A stretch of 64,000 nucleotides of DNA from Mesostigma viride (Eukaryota > Streptophyta > Mesostigmatophyceae > Mesostigmatales > Mesostigmataceae). Of this stretch, positions 1-15,500 are shown piece by piece. The stretch lies in the NCBI GenBank assembly GCA_009746045.1, contig RPFO01000766.1:62001-126000 (forward strand), read 5' to 3'. Position 1 is the stretch's first letter. Each line of letters starts with the position of its first letter. The notes under the pieces were generated by a model that saw only the letters and a list, made by a program, of their open reading frames with translations, was not told the origin of the DNA and did not search any database. The position numbers were made by a program, and so were the translations under genes.

Positions 1-144
1 CGTCAGTAGTCACAAATGACAAGGTACGCACATGGCCCAGCCAGCTGGGGCTGGTGCATGCAGCCAAGGGATGGCTATATCAACGTACCGCTGCACGCAC
101 CAGTCTGACAAGCCTTTTCTGAGAGAGAGAAACTCCAATTAAGG

Positions 145-266
145 GCACTATATTCACTAGGGCACTATATTCACTAGGGCACTATATTCACTAGGTCACT
201 ATATTCACTAGGTCACTATATTCACTAGGGCACCATATTCACAAGGTCACTATATTCACTAGGGTT
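145..266. repeat. 17-18-bp tandem repeat
   Basis: About seven copies of a unit containing CACTATATTCACTAGG, with small variations (GGGCA/GGTCA). It lies downstream of, or within, the 3' part of the minus-strand FUSC gene. No coding potential is seen. Confidence 0.85.
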
Positions 267-399
267 GCCTACTACAATAAGTTGTTAAGTGCGCACAACA
301 CGGGCGAAATTTGCGCACAAAGGGGTGCCTTTGGTACATACCTGCACTTGCTGCTGCATGCGCTAATGGACACGAATGCAATCCGTCACGAACACTTAA

Positions 400-590
400 C
401 CGCATGCTGTGATGCACACAAACGCAAGCCGTAATGGACACAATCGCAAGCCATCACGAACACAACCGCAAGCCATCACGAACACAACCGCAAGCCGTAA
501 AGGACACAATCGCAAGCCATCACGAACACAACCGGAAGCCGTAATGGATACAAACATAAGCCGCCGTCACGAACACAACCACAAGTATAT
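400..590. repeat. 22-bp tandem repeat
   Basis: Diverged tandem copies of a unit containing CGCAAGCCATCACGAACAC. Some copies have GTAATGGACA in place of CATCACGAACA. The open frame across it is a by-product of the repeat. Confidence 0.7.
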
Positions 591-599
591 CGTCGCGCA

Positions 600-3500
600 C
601 CCACCGTCCCCCCCTCGGCGCCGGTGCCTGCCCGCAGCGCGCTGTGCATGCGGATCAGCAGCCGCAGCATCGTGCGCTCGATCGCAAGAAAACGGTGGTA
701 GACCTCCATGGGGAAGACCTCATTCAGCAGCTCCGGTTCTGCCTTGGCTTCGCTGATGTAGGCCTTGAGCTTGGGCAGGGCTGGGTAGAGGGGGGAACGA
801 ATAGGGTTGAATAAGGACATGTAGTTACGTCTTGAGCTTGGGCAGGGCTGCGCGCGGGGGGGGGATGCTGGTGGCGGCAGCTATACAGGGACGCAGCTAT
901 ATAGGGATGCGTACAGACAAATAGGGGTTATATGGGGCCTTGTGAATGTTTGGCTTGCGCATATAGGCCGGGCTGCATGATGCCGCGTGACGGACGAGGG
1001 TACTTATTGATGATGAGGGTAGGGATTGCAAATAAAAGCCGACATGGGCGGGTGCGTGGGCGGGTGGCTACGCACTGTAGCGGTGAAGGAAAGATGTGCA
1101 GAGAGCGTGGCGTGGGGAAGCCGTGCTCGATCTCATGCTGGTTGGGTGGGCCCAGCCGCCCAGGCGCGCTAAGACCATTTTTCTTGTGGGTTGGTTGGCT
1201 GGTTGGCTGGTTGGCTGGTTGGCTGGTTGGCTGGTTGGCTGGTTGGCTGGTTGGCTGGTTGGCTGGTTGGCTGGTTGGCTGGTTGGCTGGTTGGCTGGTT
1301 GGCTGGTCGGCTGGTTGGCTGGTTGGCTGGTTGGTTTGTTGATTGGTGGGTTGGGTGGCTGGTTGGCTGCTGGTTGGCTGGTTGGCTAGTAGGCTGGTTG
1401 GCTGGGTGATTGGTGTCTCTCTCTGTGTGTGTGTGTATTGATGGAAGGTGCGGTTAGTGGGCACATTGTCGCGCAGTACAGCAGATAGAGGAGATAGAAG
1501 GCAATCGACCATGGGAAACAGGTCCATTCACCAATCCACCTGTCCCCATGCATCCATGCTGCCATGCAGCAACATGGTCTTTTACCAACACAGCATGGAG
1601 CAAGGCAGCACAGAAGATCCCAACCACAATGATGCCCACCTGCATTGTGACTCTCTCCAACCCTGCACACTATTGCTGTTTGTTCGTTAACATCACAACT
1701 GGTATTGTTTAGTAGGGGTGATACTATTGTACTCTTGGGGTGCATGGTAATGTTGTATTCTTCTTGGGGTGTAGTTTTCTAATCCCTTGGGGTGGCGATG
1801 TTGTAATCTTGGGGTGGCGATGTTGTAATCTTTGGGTGGGAATATTGTATTCTTGGGGTGGTGACATTATACTACCATTCTTGCAAATCGTAATCTAACC
1901 ACCGTACCCTGCGCGATCTTGCTCTTCTGTGCGTTGGCGTCGTCGGCCGAGCGCGCGCGACAGCTGGGGCACTCCATCCCGATGTAGCTGTCGTACAGCG
2001 ATGAGAAGTAGCCCATCTCGCTCCGCAGCACGTTGATCAGGGTCACCCTGCGCGTGTGTAGTGGCAGTGGTAGGTGGACATATGGCATGCAACCGGGAAG
2101 GGTGCAAGATTACCCCCCCATCCAGATGGCAGAGGTCATGCCACAGAGGAAGCATATTAGGCTTATGCGTGCTTATATGCCTGCCCAGACGACAGCACAT
2201 GTGTAGGCTATCACGTTACCAACTGTTCCTACTTGCTAGGTTTCTTCCTAATTCGCACTAAACTTCAGGTTGCTGATCTCAGTTCCATATTAGAGCTCCA
2301 GACTATTATTCTTTACAGATAAATAGGAGCAAATTGGTGTGAGTGCATCCCACAGATGCCGCATGAAGCAATCAAGTGCTTGATGCCGCACATGTGCGAG
2401 GCATCGCGCGACAAGGAGTGCTCGAAAACAGGATGCACAGTGAACAGTAAGCCTGCACCCCGCCCCCCCCCGCGACAAGTGTCAGTATATTACTAACTTC
2501 CTGAACCCGCAACCGAAGAAGAGAAGTACAGGAACATGAACAAAAACGCAGGAATCTGCATGGCAAGAATGAAAGCACAGAATTATGGCACGAATGAAAA
2601 GACAGCAAAGGCAGCACTGCAGAGTGCATGCCACGTGGGATCATGTGCGGCCGTGGAGGGGATGGCCTTGTAAACCTGGCGACTAAGGGAATTTTCCTGG
2701 TCAATAATGATGCCCCAAACAAATCACTTCTAGCTTGCTTCATCAACGTCCTCATGAATGTATCGAGGTGCAGCGCCTGGGAGTAGGGTTTGATGTGCGG
2801 TGCTAAGGCGTTGGCACGTGCCATGCGATGGTAAGGCCAACGCAAAGAGTTTCTTGTTACCGAGTCATAAAAGGCTTGCAAAGTCTGGACAAGCGCTTGA
2901 ATCCTGGCTAACCACGTAAGCGCTGATGGCGGCGAAGACAAGCCGATACTTATTGCTAAGTGTTGATTGCGTGCATAACGCAACGGTGTTGGTATGTAAG
3001 TGATGCGAAGTTGGTGGCGGCAAAAACAAGACCCTTGATGTTGTTTTCTCCCTACGGATTGAGGGCATTGAAGCGCTTCCTGCAGCTTACCGCGCGTTGG
3101 TGGCGGCAAAGACGGGCCAGATGACCATCTCCACCCCCACATAAATCAGCCCCGCGATCACCGTCTGCTGGATCCGGTCCAGCACATAGTCGCCCGGCTC
3201 CGCAAACACGGCCGGGTTGTACCCCAGCATGATGACGGGGACCATGAAGGAGGCGACGAGGCCCACATAGGCGTACACACGGCTGGTGCGGATGAAGCCA
3301 AAAGTGGAGACAAGGGAGAAGAGGATGGCCCCCTGCGCCCAGGGCTTGCCCAGCACGTGAAGGACACCCAGGTAGCCAAAGATGCCGCCCAGGACCGCGC
3401 CCTGTGGGAGGAGAGGGGGGGTGGGGGAAGGGGGGAAGGTAAAGGGGAGGAGGGAAAGGGGGGCGCGGGGGGGGACAATGGAGCGGAGAAGGGAAGTGGG

Positions 3501-6500
3501 GGGAAGTAGGACGGAGCGACGGGTACGAATGCATGAGCCCAGTAACGGAAGGGATGCGGCATTTTCATAAATGACTATTGTGCCCTGCATTTGCCTCTAC
3601 CTTTTTGTCAGGCCGCTGAGGAAAACATGCTTCAGAGAAACGCATGCAGATGATCGAGATGCTGGCTTTCATGGAAAAGGAAGCTGGTGGCCCAGGCAGT
3701 CATCATCCCAAGTCCCGGGACAACGTAGTGGGCGCTGAAAAGGTCCCAGTGCCCATAGGAGCAGGTCCGTGGATGCCGCGGGTTTTCAACGGAGGAGGTG
3801 GGATCCCACTGGGACGCCGCGCCCACCACACGCGCCGCCCCCACCACATGCTTCCATCGCAGCGGGCACGTGCTGTTGCCATCCATGGACGCAATGAGGG
3901 CACCGGAAAGGGGCATCCACCCACACGCGCCCGCGCTGGCGATGCCAACATCCACCCGGGGCCAACACTCCCTACATGGGCCTCTACAAGCAAAACCCTT
4001 TATCGTCGACACCCACGTATATATATGCAAAGCACTCTATGCCTCTCACGGTTTCATCCACCCTCCTACATGTGCAGAAAAATATGCCTGGTCACCCACT
4101 GGTTTCAAGACCACGATTGCAACTACCCGCCTCCACGCGCAGTGCTATCCCTCAGGTGCCACCCACCTCCCCACGCAGCACTGCATGACACGCAAGTCCT
4201 TCCTTCCTTCCTTCCTTCCTTCCTTCCTTCCTTCCTTCCTTCCTTCCTTCCTTCCTTCCTTCCTTCCTTCCTTCCTTCCTTCCTTCCTTCCTTCCTTCCT
4301 TCCTTCCTTCCTTCCTTCCTTCCTTCCTTCCTTCCTTCCTTCCTTCCTTCCTTCCTTCCTTCCTTCCTTCCTTCCTTCCTTCCTTCCTTCCTTCCTTCCT
4401 TCCTTCCTTACACGCAGCACCGGGCACATGGCACTATCCGCACTTGATACAATAGATAGGGCACCATCCTTGTCATCCACCCACCTCCGCGCACAGCCGT
4501 GTGCCTGATAAATGAAAAAACAATAAACAGTGGCACCATGCGTGTTTCTGCCACCCACCTCCACGCGCAGCACGGAGATGTGGAAGGAGGCGCCCAGGTA
4601 CCCCCCCACCACGAATCCAACGGTGATGGCTGCGAAGGCGTCCCCCGTGGCCAGACCGGCCGCCACCAGCGCGGTGGCCTTCTTGATGGCATCCTTGACG
4701 CGGTCACTGCTCAGCTCCAGGGACAGGCGGTACGACCAGCGGGCGCCGCGCGGCTGTGTGTGGGAAAGGTAGAGTGTTGTGTATGTGTGTGTGTGTGTGT
4801 AGTGCGCCTGTGGCATTATCGAGCAGCTTCTCATGATGGGGAGGTGGCGATGCTTGTCTGAACATGATCATGTCACTATGAATGTGATCGGCTACTGCCG
4901 TAGCGAATGACACGGGTAATAGCTGCTATGGGACCTTGGAGGCCTCGCACAAATTTGTATTGCTGTAGTATAATGTAACTTTTCAGTGTGCATGGAAGCT
5001 ATGCTGGCTAGCGGCTCAAGCATTGAGAGACAAGAAGAAATTGCATACTGAATCGAACAACGGAACAAGGGCGACATAATGCCATACAGCAGCGTTGGTT
5101 CCTTCACATAACGTCGGTCCTGGTTGATAATGCGCCTTCATTATATCGGGTGAAACCATGCCAACATCATAGGGAAAAGCCAACTGTGTGCTACCACTTA
5201 GTATTACATGATATATAGGATATATTCGCACCTCCAGGTGCTCCGGCTCCTGACCGATCTCCTCCGGGAAATCGGCCCCCGATGGGACCCCCCTGTGCAG
5301 GCCCGTGGGCCCCGTGGAGTGGCGGTCCACCGTGGGGGTAGCCAACCCCTGCTCCCTCCGCGCGCGCTTCTTGTGGGCCGCTGTGTCCGACAGCCAGAGG
5401 GAGCCCGAGGAGGCAGACCCTGGCAGGCGGGACAGCTTGGGGCCGTGGGTCCTGCCCACGGCCATGTTGTTGTTGCCAGGTGGCGGGGCTAGGCCTACGT
5501 TTGCATGGTATTGTGCGTGGTGGGCGTCGGCTTCCAGGTCACTGTTGGTGGGTCGCCGCTTGCAAGGCAGGTGGCGGAAGCAGGCGCGGAAGCCAGCGGT
5601 GGCGCAGTGCTGCAGCTGGCGCAGGCATAGGGCAACAAACTCCAGCCTGCACGGATGGCAGGGGACGTATGCGGCATAAGTCGAGACCGAACGTTGAGGA
5701 AATTAAGGGGTGAGAATGGGAAATGAGGGAGGTGAGCACGCTTGAGCGTGATGACAAGGGAGGTGAGCATGCGTGAGCTTGATGACAAGGGTCGTGAGCA
5801 TGCGTGAGCGTGATGACGAGGGAGGTGAGCATGCGTGAGCGTGATGACGAGGGAGGTGAGCATGCGTGAGCGAGATGACAAGGGAGTTGAGCATGCGTGA
5901 GCGTGATGACAAGGGTCGTGAGCATGCGTGAGCGTGATGACGAGGGAGGTGAGCATGCGTGAGCGTGATGACGAGGGAGGTGAGCATGCGTGAGCGAGAT
6001 GACAAGGGAGGTGAGCATGCGTGAGCTTGATGACAAGGGTCGTGAGCATGCGTGAGCGTGATGACGAGGGAGGTGAGCATGCGTGAGCGTGATGACGAGG
6101 GAGGTGAGCATGCGTGAGCGTGATGACGAGGGAGGTGAGCATGCGTGAGCGTGATGACAAGGGAGATGAGCATGCGTGAGCGTGATGACAAGGGAGGTGA
6201 GCATGCATGAGCGTGATGACAAGGGTGGTGAGCATGCGTGAGCGTGATGACAAGGGTGGTGAGCATGCGTGAGCGTGATGACAAGAAGGGAGGTGAGCAT
6301 GCGTGAGCGTGATGACAAGGGAGATGAGCATGCGTGAGCGTGATGACAAGGGAGATGAGCATGCGTGAGCGTGATGACGAGGGAGGTGAGCATGCGTGAG
6401 CGTGATGACGAGGGAGGTGAGCAAGCGTATGTGAGGAAGGTCACCACATGGCATGCATGGCATACAAAAGCAATTCCAATGCCAAACATATACATCATGC

Positions 6501-9500
6501 TTTCCTGATTGAATTCTCTTGGGAAAAAGAAGCAATTTTCTTCTGTCCTGGATCTGCTTCAAAAAAACAATCCTCTAAAGGCAGCTGTCAGAGGCAAGGA
6601 CAAGGCAACACCTGAGTCCACTTGCCGCCAACTGCCTTGTCAAGTGGGGGCGAGGGAGCACGGATTTTGCAATTCCAAATCAACCCAACTCGAATACAAC
6701 CCCACCCCATGCAATACAGCCCCACCCCATGCAATGCAACCCCAACCCAATACAGCCGCGTATTGCGCATAAGCCATCTGGCCGACCTACCACGCAGTCA
6801 GCCCATGCACACCCTGCGTGTGCACGCTGGCCCTGGCGGCGCCCGCCCTGGCGCACCCTGCGCACACCCTGGGGCCGCCCGGCCCGCCGCTGCCGGACGA
6901 GGGCGGCCGAGAGAGCTCCGGCGACAGCTGGTGCGCTGCATCCAGGTCCCCCGGCAGCTCAGGCACCACACTCTCCTCCTCATGGCTGCGGCGGTACTCA
7001 TCCGAGGTAGTGTTACTAGTATTCCTATTACTGTTGATGTTATTGTTAGTACTAGTATTGTTATTATTGTTATTATTAGTAGTAGTATTGTTGGTGGTAT
7101 AGCTATTTGTAGTAGTGGTGGTGCCAGCAAAGCCCAAACCAGCCTCCTGGGTTGCCCCGTTGGTGCCCGTGGATGTACCCCAGCTGGGGGCCGGCGTGGC
7201 ACCCTCGCTCCGGGCCGACAGCGTCTCCTCCGGTAGCATGCTGCTCGCGTCATCGCCCGCCACGATGTCGGACCACAGCTCGTCGCACACACTGTGGGAG
7301 GAGAGAGAGGCACGACGTGGGCGCGAGGATGGCCCACATGCAGGGCCGGGCATGCCCGATGGCGGCACACGGCCCAATACTGGCGCCACCCCCATGCTCT
7401 GTCCTCGAACTGTTGGCAAAATCGCTCCTGTCGGCCTGGGTGTGGGCACCGTGGTGTTGGTCCCCACGGCGCGCAATGTCGCGGCCGGCACGGTCGCTCT
7501 AGCTGATGGCACACCGCCGGTCGCTACGGCGGCCTCCCCCGCGGGCGGCTCTGCTAGCGTCGCCACTCGGCGCTGAAGAGTGCCGAGGCTCACTGGCGGT
7601 AGTCCAATGGGCGGAAGCGGTGCTTGTGGCGGTGCTGGGTGGGGTGACAGTACTTGTGACTGCGCGTGAGCTGGCGCTTGTGATGATGCTGGCGGCAGGA
7701 GCTGTATCGCAGGAGGCACACGCCGAGGGTCCAGCTCGGGTCGCGGGCACCAGGGGAAGGGTGATGGGTGCAACGCGATGCCGGCCAGCTGTATCTGGCC
7801 CCTCTCCTCCCCCCTGTGATCAGTAGCGCTTGCACCTGCACCACCAGAGCGCACCGACGCACCTTCCCCCATGTCGGACTGTCTCCAGCCAGTTGCCCCT
7901 ACTTGGTCCTTCGCCTGGTAACGCTGTGGTCCCCTTCCCTGGTATCCTTCGCCCCTCGCCTCCACCACGTGGCTGGGGCCCCTTGCCTCAGCCCTGTCCG
8001 CCCCCCTTGCCTCGAACTCGGGAGCCAGCGTGTCGTCCACTAGAGCGGCTGCGTGCTCCGAGTTGTCCTCGTCCAGCACAAGTCGGTCGGCGTGCCGACG
8101 GGACAAGGACGATGCCCCCCTCTGTAACGCAACCGGGCCGCTGCTGCCACTGCCGCTTGTCACGACGCCGCTCTGGTAGACCCCCTCTGCGAGAGTCAGC
8201 GGAGGGATGTTCTTCCCTGGGCCACCCTCCTCAGGAATGCTCAGCTCCACCACGCCCCCGCCACGTTGGAACGGCGGCCACACCTGCGGCGTCTCCATCT
8301 CTTTGTCGGACATGACAGGTGGCGGAGTGGGGGACAGTCCGGGGGATGCGCAGGGGCCTGTGCCAGAAGCGGCAGTGGTGGCCTCACTCCCGCTGGTGCT
8401 GGTCGCCGATAGAAATGGGGAGGGGGAGTGGGAGGGGGGGCGGCTGGCCTTGGCATATAGGCGCGCGATGTCGGCTTGCAGCTGCGCAAACATCTCGTCG
8501 GAGGCGGAGCGCAGAGGCACGCGGCCGGTGGGCGGCGATTTGCTGTCACGCATGCCTGTGCAGATTTGGGGGCATCACCAGGAGCTGACACGAGTGCATG
8601 AGACAGCATGTACAAACATTAATAATAATGATGATAATTGTAATAATGATAATAATAATAATCATCATCATCATCTACACCATGCAGCTGCACGGCGCAC
8701 ACATGGCCCGTGTCCACGCCATTACCAAGTACATAGCTTAGATTGCCATGCACGTATGTGCAAGCAGCGAGCCGTTAGACTGGCCATGTCTGGCTGGGGG
8801 ACATGGCTAGAGGGCAAGTCTAGACCAGAAGCAAGCGCATCCATACGACCTCCCAAGTGCAAACATCAACCCCAGCTCACACCCTGTCACAACCGAGGCA
8901 TGTGCATTCCTCCCGCTCATCATCCCCTGACATTTACTTCACGCCGCCCCAGGTACCCAGCGCGGCAAGCCCACCAGCAACCCCACACGTATGCGAGTGC
9001 ATCCAGGGGGGCCCTTACGGCCACAAACCTTCCCCTCGCTCTGAACCCATTGCGGGGATTGCAAACGCGGGGACGGAAGTTGAGGGTACCTAACGTGCGA
9101 CCTCAGCCCCTGCCTCCTGTTCCCATCCAGGCCCCATCCCCCCCCAATCCCCCCACTTGATCTCCCCTTCCCCCCACCGAAATTGATCAATTTCAGACAC
9201 CACATCACCTACCTCCCCCCTCATCACATCTCTCACCATTTCCCCCCCTTCTCCTCACTCGGAAGAACCGCCCCCCCCCCCCCCCACATGCTTACTCTCG
9301 TGACATCCTTAGGCCTCATAGGTTAATGAACATCCCTTTTCTATCTATCTCCTCTCCCTTCCCCCCCCACATCTCTCCCTTCTATACATATATTAGGTTC
9401 CAATGAAAAACCACCCGATGACTCCTCCCCCACCACCTTGCACCGCGGCCACCCATCGCCAACTTCTTTTGGCTCCACATTGCTCGGCCGCCTCGTGGAG

Positions 9501-12500
9501 CTCGTAGTGCGTGGAAGACACTTAAGAGCTATGTAAGGGGCTAGAAATGCGAACGCTGGGCAGCACGCCCCCACCTTGGACGGCCGCCTCGTTGAGCTGG
9601 TAGTGCTTGAGCGCAGGCGTGCCTTTGGGCTGCGCCTGCCCCACGATGTGCGCCAGCAGGTGATTGACACAAAGCGCGTAGCGTTCCACGTTGAAGAGGA
9701 AGAAGTTGCACGCGGTGATGCTGGCGTACGAGAACCGTCAAGATCATGGGGGCCAGTAAAGACAAGAAGTTAGTTTAACAATGACAACCAGCACGCCCCC
9801 AGGATGCTGGCACGTGACGCGCCGCATATTAGTCCCCAGAACACTCGCATTGTGGTAGAACGTGAACCAGCAGAACAGTCATGTCTTGGTAGCAGGGGAG
9901 CCTAGGACACACAAAGAGGGAAAGGTCAGCATGGAGAGAATTCACAATCAGGAGGTTGTTATGACGCTGGCACCCGGCACAATCAGGTAAATACAAAGGC
10001 GCGATAACAGGAGAATATGCTCAACCATCAACTTATTAAGGCATGTGACTGCGTCACGTGGGTACCTACACAAGAACATGCACCACAAAGGGGGCGAACA
10101 AAAAGCACACGTGACACCCAAGCGGTAGCAGCAATTTCAGGGCCAGGGTGCCCGTAAAGTCACGTGACAATAGCCTGGCAAGTGTAGCACTGGCTTCCCG
10201 CATGCAAGCCGTCCGCTGCGAGCGTGAGGAACCGTTGGAGTCACACATACCTGTGCATGCTGGTGTCGATGGGTGGAGCTGCGGACGGTGCCATGCATGC
10301 AATTAAAATGTTTGTGTGCACGTGGGCATAGGGAGGAGAAAGAGCGGGAAGAAACGGATGAGCGTCTCAGCGTGATAAGGGTAAAACCCAAAGGGGGGGG
10401 GGCGGGGGGGGGGGGGGGGGGTGAGCGGCAGCACATCACACCCACCTGAGGACTTGGGTCAGTATCCTCACGTGCTAGGTAGGTATCCTCACCAAAAACA
10501 CAAGTCTCGAGTAAACATCCGATATCGGCTGGCCCTGAGGACCGAAGCCCGTGCGAGCCAGCAACACTAGCCCCAGTACCTCAGCTGCCCCCCTTGCACA
10601 GGCACAGCGCTACAGGCAGCTGCCTCAGGGCCGCTGCCTCAGACTGGCAAATCTCGGGCTGCTTTCGACCATGTGCGTGACCCATTCAGAGCGAGTGGCA
10701 AGACCCATGCAGAGCGATTGGCCCATAGATAGGCATCTGGCAACATAACTGGGGGGGGGGGTTGCCTGTCCTTTGTCGGCCTCCACAGGTCATCCCCGCG
10801 CTGCCCCCGCCTGCCATCTGCCATGGAAAGCCGTTGAAGGCAATGCCTAACTAGATCCTTGCCTCTCCAACACGCCCCTTCTTGATGATAGCACTGGATT
10901 CATACTATAAACATGGTGGAATGCATAAAAGTTGTGGCAGGTATTCTATTTAATGCCGCATGCGCTGCCGCACCGGGTGATAATTTTACTGGCCCCTGTA
11001 TACAACTGTTTAGGGTTTACCCCCCCATTTTACAACTGTATACAAAGCATACGTGCCGATTCGGGTTGAGCACCCAGCTGCTAGCCGGTGTACGCACACA
11101 TGATGGGGCGAAATATCAAGCGCTAGCCAACACAAGGCTGTCCACAGCCCATGTGACACCAACAAACCAACGAACGCATGGTTGCAAATAATGACTGCAC
11201 GCATCAAGCACCAGTGCTTCCAGTGGCTCCCGCCTCAAGGCCGCGGTGGCAGAGTGACCTGCATGCATGACCCACCAAGCACACGTGAGGTACCTGAGGT
11301 TCCTGCAGAACGAGATTGCTTCCCCTTGATAAGCAAACGAGCATATGCACCCTGCTGCATGCCACCCACGACGCTCGACAACCACCGTCAACAACCGCGT
11401 GTTGCGGAACAATGCCAGCAAGTGCTGCCACCAAATGAAGCACCAACATTTGTCCCAAGAAGAGGAATGGACACGCGCGCCAGTAAGTCCAGTCTTCTCC
11501 CGCCCAACCTCCCCGACACCACCGCGCGCCCTGTGTCGGACACACCGCTCACAGCGTGCGGATAAAATGCCTCGCCACTCACAGCGTGAGGAGTAAAACG
11601 CCTCGGATCGCCCGCGGAACACCGCAGCATCAAACTGCAGCAGTGCGCGGTGCATCTGTGTGGACGCCGCCGTGTACTTCTCCTTCTGCGGCTCGGTGAG
11701 GCGCTTGAACAGCGGGCGGGAGATGTTGGACAGGACCACCCTGGCAGTGGGAGGGGAGGTTGTACACGGCAAGGGGAGACAGGGGGGGCGCGGGCAAGAT
11801 GAAGGTGGATGCGGGAAGAGAGACGCCATGATGGAAACCGCGGAGACAGCAGGGTACTAAGTACTCAGGAACATGGGGGTTAAGAGCGCTCTGCGGCCTG
11901 CCCACTTCATTGCGGCAGTGAGAGAAGCTAGGGCACCCCCCCTCCTCATTGTGTATAGGGGTTGAATGATCCTTTACTCTGTATTGGCACCCACGTGGCG
12001 CAGCCACGTGCTAATTAGTCACCTAATCAATGGGGTTGAAGGACAAATAACTAGGGTTCGCACACCTACCAGTTTCTTGGGGTTGAAGGACTACTCACTA
12101 GGGGCACACGTACCAGTTTCTTGGCGTTGAACGACTACCCACTAGGGTTGGCGCAGTACACACCTGTTTCTTGCCACTTGGGTTCTGGCACACGAACTGA
12201 GTGACCCTTGCCGGCACAGGTAAGTACTACCGCAGCACATGCCCCTACTCGACATGACCGGTAATAGCTGTAGTAGGGTGCGAGCCCCAGTGTTAGCGTG
12301 TGATTGCGCCGAGTGGCCCACAGCACAAGTCCAACGTGCATGACCAATGGGGGTGCAATCCTACATGCCAAGAGCTGGGCTGCCAGCGACGCCCCTCACC
12401 GGTGCAGCTGCGTCAGCTCAAACAAGGGCTCCTGGAGAATGCGGGGCAGCGCCTCGGGCACAGCGGGCGCCTTGCTGAGGAGCGACATCTCCATCGCGTT

Positions 12501-15500
12501 GAGCTTCTCGACCAGGCTGTCGAACAGCTCTAGTAGGGAGGACAGCTCGCGCTTGAGCGTCCAGCCGCTGCGAACAGGTGTGGGGCATCAAGGGCAGGCA
12601 ATTGAACCAAAACAAGAGTGATGATGCAGCAGGTGAGGAAGAGATTACTAAAAAAAAAACAGCTAGCTCACTCTCGAGTGTCCAGCCGCTGCATCACATG
12701 CCTGGCATCCAGGTGGTTAACGCCAGTAACCGCCCCCTAGGGGAGCAAGGCTTTAGAAAGGGGAGCAGCTTCCGCTTCAGCGCCCAGCCGCTGTGGATAT
12801 GCGTGTGGGGGGGGCTAGCGAGGTGACCAACGCCAGTGATTCAACCATGTCCGGCTCTGCAAGCGGTCTCCGAGGGAAACAGCGTGCGGGTGAGCATCCA
12901 CCGCTGCACGCTTGGGGCATCCGGCGGATGACGGACAAGGCTGATGTGGCAATGGCCAGGTAGGCAACCGGGTACCGAGGGGAGCCGCTCATGCTGGAGT
13001 GTCAGGTCATGCAGCCGCTACGGGGCATTAATTTAATTAGTAACTTTGCTATGGGGCCGCATGGGGGAGTAAGGGGGCCTAGGGTGCTGGGGAACCCAAC
13101 GAATACATGCAAAGAAAGGTTCTGTTCTTATGGGATCAATGTCTACTTCTTAGACAAAGGGTGAAACAGTTAACCCCGCGTGTCGTGCGTGATGCACAAT
13201 TCGCCATACACACTCGAGGCAGCCTCACCAAGGCAGCCTGACATGGTTGCCACCTCAGCAATGCAGCCTGACATGGTTGCCACATGTATCGCCTAGCACG
13301 TGCCAACAACCCCCCCCACCTACCCCGGCTCCCACTGCGTGAAGGCCACGTCCTCCTTGATCTCCTCCATCAGCTGCTCGAACATGGAGTGGGCGGTCGC
13401 GTACTGCGCCATGAGCACCGTCGCGCGGTCCTTGTCGGCAAAGGAGAGGAAGGCGCCCACCATCGCGTCGTGCATTGTGGACACCACCTGGCAGGGTGGT
13501 GGTGGTGGTTTTCGGCGTGTGGTGGGTGGAAAGCAAGCTATGTGATTGCGCTTAGAGTGAGAGCAAGTGTTGGGGTGGTGACCATGCAGGGCAGAGGGCG
13601 GTTGGGGTGCATTGGCCAAGGGAGGTAGGTGTGTTGGTGGCGGTGTGTGATTGTGATCTGGGGATAATGTTGAGTGGGGGCGATGCACAAAATGAGTTGA
13701 CTCAACAATTGTTTGGAGGGAATAGCGTAGACCACAAGGGAAGGTGGACCCCCCCACAGCGGCCAGGGGCCATGTGTAGGAGGGAAGCGGCCAACAGGCG
13801 ATGCAGGCATTGACTCTGAGCGCCAGAATACAGTGGGCATGGTGGCACAGTGGGCATGGTGGCACGCGGCAGAAGCCACTAGGAAAAATGAATTCTAAAA
13901 AAATTGCACCAGCTAATGCAAAAATGGCACCAGCTCTTTGCCAGATTGCAACACAGCAAGCATGGCAGGCAGGCTGGGAGAGCATTTCTGGCATTTCTGC
14001 AATGTATGGCTCAAGCATTTCACAGCTAGTCCCTGGCAGCACCGGCCGGCTGTGAGAAACGAGCAAATTACCTGCAGGTGCCGGGCCACATCCGCAGAGA
14101 CAAACTCATTGAACGAGGTCGATGCGGATGGCGGTTTACGACGTGCCACACAACAGACGACGCCATTGACGTGTAGCATGCGTGTCAACACGCAATATAG
14201 TGTGGGCGGGTGAAGGTAGTCAGTAGAATGTTCATGACCCATTGATTTTGGTTGTGCCCATGGCCCCGAGTCCTGTTCTGCCTGGAAGGGCTTGTGCAGG
14301 GGGGGGCGCCTCACCCTGCGTGCCAAGCTCGGGCCTGTGATGGACAGCAACAATCTTTGATGCAGTATAGCGCCAAAACAACTTTTGTTGCCTATGATGG
14401 ATGCATTATAGCTGCCTTTGTGACACACATGCCAAGGGGGCACCTGTGGCCAGCTGGCGTGGGTGAGGTGACAGGAAACATGGAACAGGAAGATTGACAG
14501 GATACATGGAATCCGTTGAAAGAAAGTCTTTGAATATCGACTACCGACCTGGTTCAAAGCCACACAGGCCGGACCTCCCAGAAGGAGACCGGCCACCACC
14601 AGCCTCGCACGTGAGACATGCCTTGCAAGTAGGGCATGCTTCCGAAAATAGACATGATTTGCAAACAAGGCATGCCTGGCAATGAAGACATTTAACCTGG
14701 TCGTACGTGGCAGCACACAATCATGCGGACAGTGCAGGAGATGACGGAAGCATGGGTGCATGCCCAAACTCTTTCCAGCACTGAACCCTCCATCGTGCTG
14801 GTCAAACCTGACACCGGACATGCCCCCATTACAGACGGAGCGCAGGCCCATGGCGTGGCCGAGCCGGCGCAATCGTCATGATTCTTAGAATGAAAACTGC
14901 TTGATTGTCCCAGCCCTCACTCAGGGCAAACAGCCCACTGCCTCCTATTGGACGGCAATGCTGCTCACAAGCGCGTGCAGCCGTGCACCCACTCACAAAT
15001 CCATTTTCAGAACGGACAAGGACACCGGGCCAACCAGGGAGCGGAAACCTGTATTTAGTTATTTAGGTATGGTTTAGCTCGCGAGCTAATCAAAATTACA
15101 CTTGACAATCCATGACATAGCAGAAGCGGCTGGCATCCGCCACACCATCGCGTGGCACATCGCGCGTCCCGACGAATTAAAAAAAGCAAAGATGCCGTGG
15201 CTCAAAGGATCATATACGGCTTAATGGATCATAGAAGGCTAAATGGATCATGTAAGGGCAGTAAGGCATCGGGCGCCCGGCAGCCCTATGACATGCATGC
15301 AATACCAACCCCACGACCGCTGCCCCTCCCCTTTATTAGTCCCCTATAGACCCCTAGCTGCAGTAAATAGCGACCGGGATGGACCCATCCAAAACTGATC
15401 TCAAACACCATAGCCGTGCGTGTGCTTACGGTTGACAGCATAATCAAACAGCAAGCCCTACTACCGGTCCTGTGGCCCACCCCACTCCCGTTGGCCAGCT

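Noticed and set aside
5700..6430. CRISPR-like array
   Set aside because: Units are contiguous 31-mers with no unique spacers and no cas genes; it is a eukaryotic minisatellite.
5495..6562. Apparent 355-residue minus-strand protein of His/Ser/Leu repeats
   Set aside because: It coincides with a 31-bp minisatellite inside a FUSC intron; the unit is not a multiple of three and three frames look alike.
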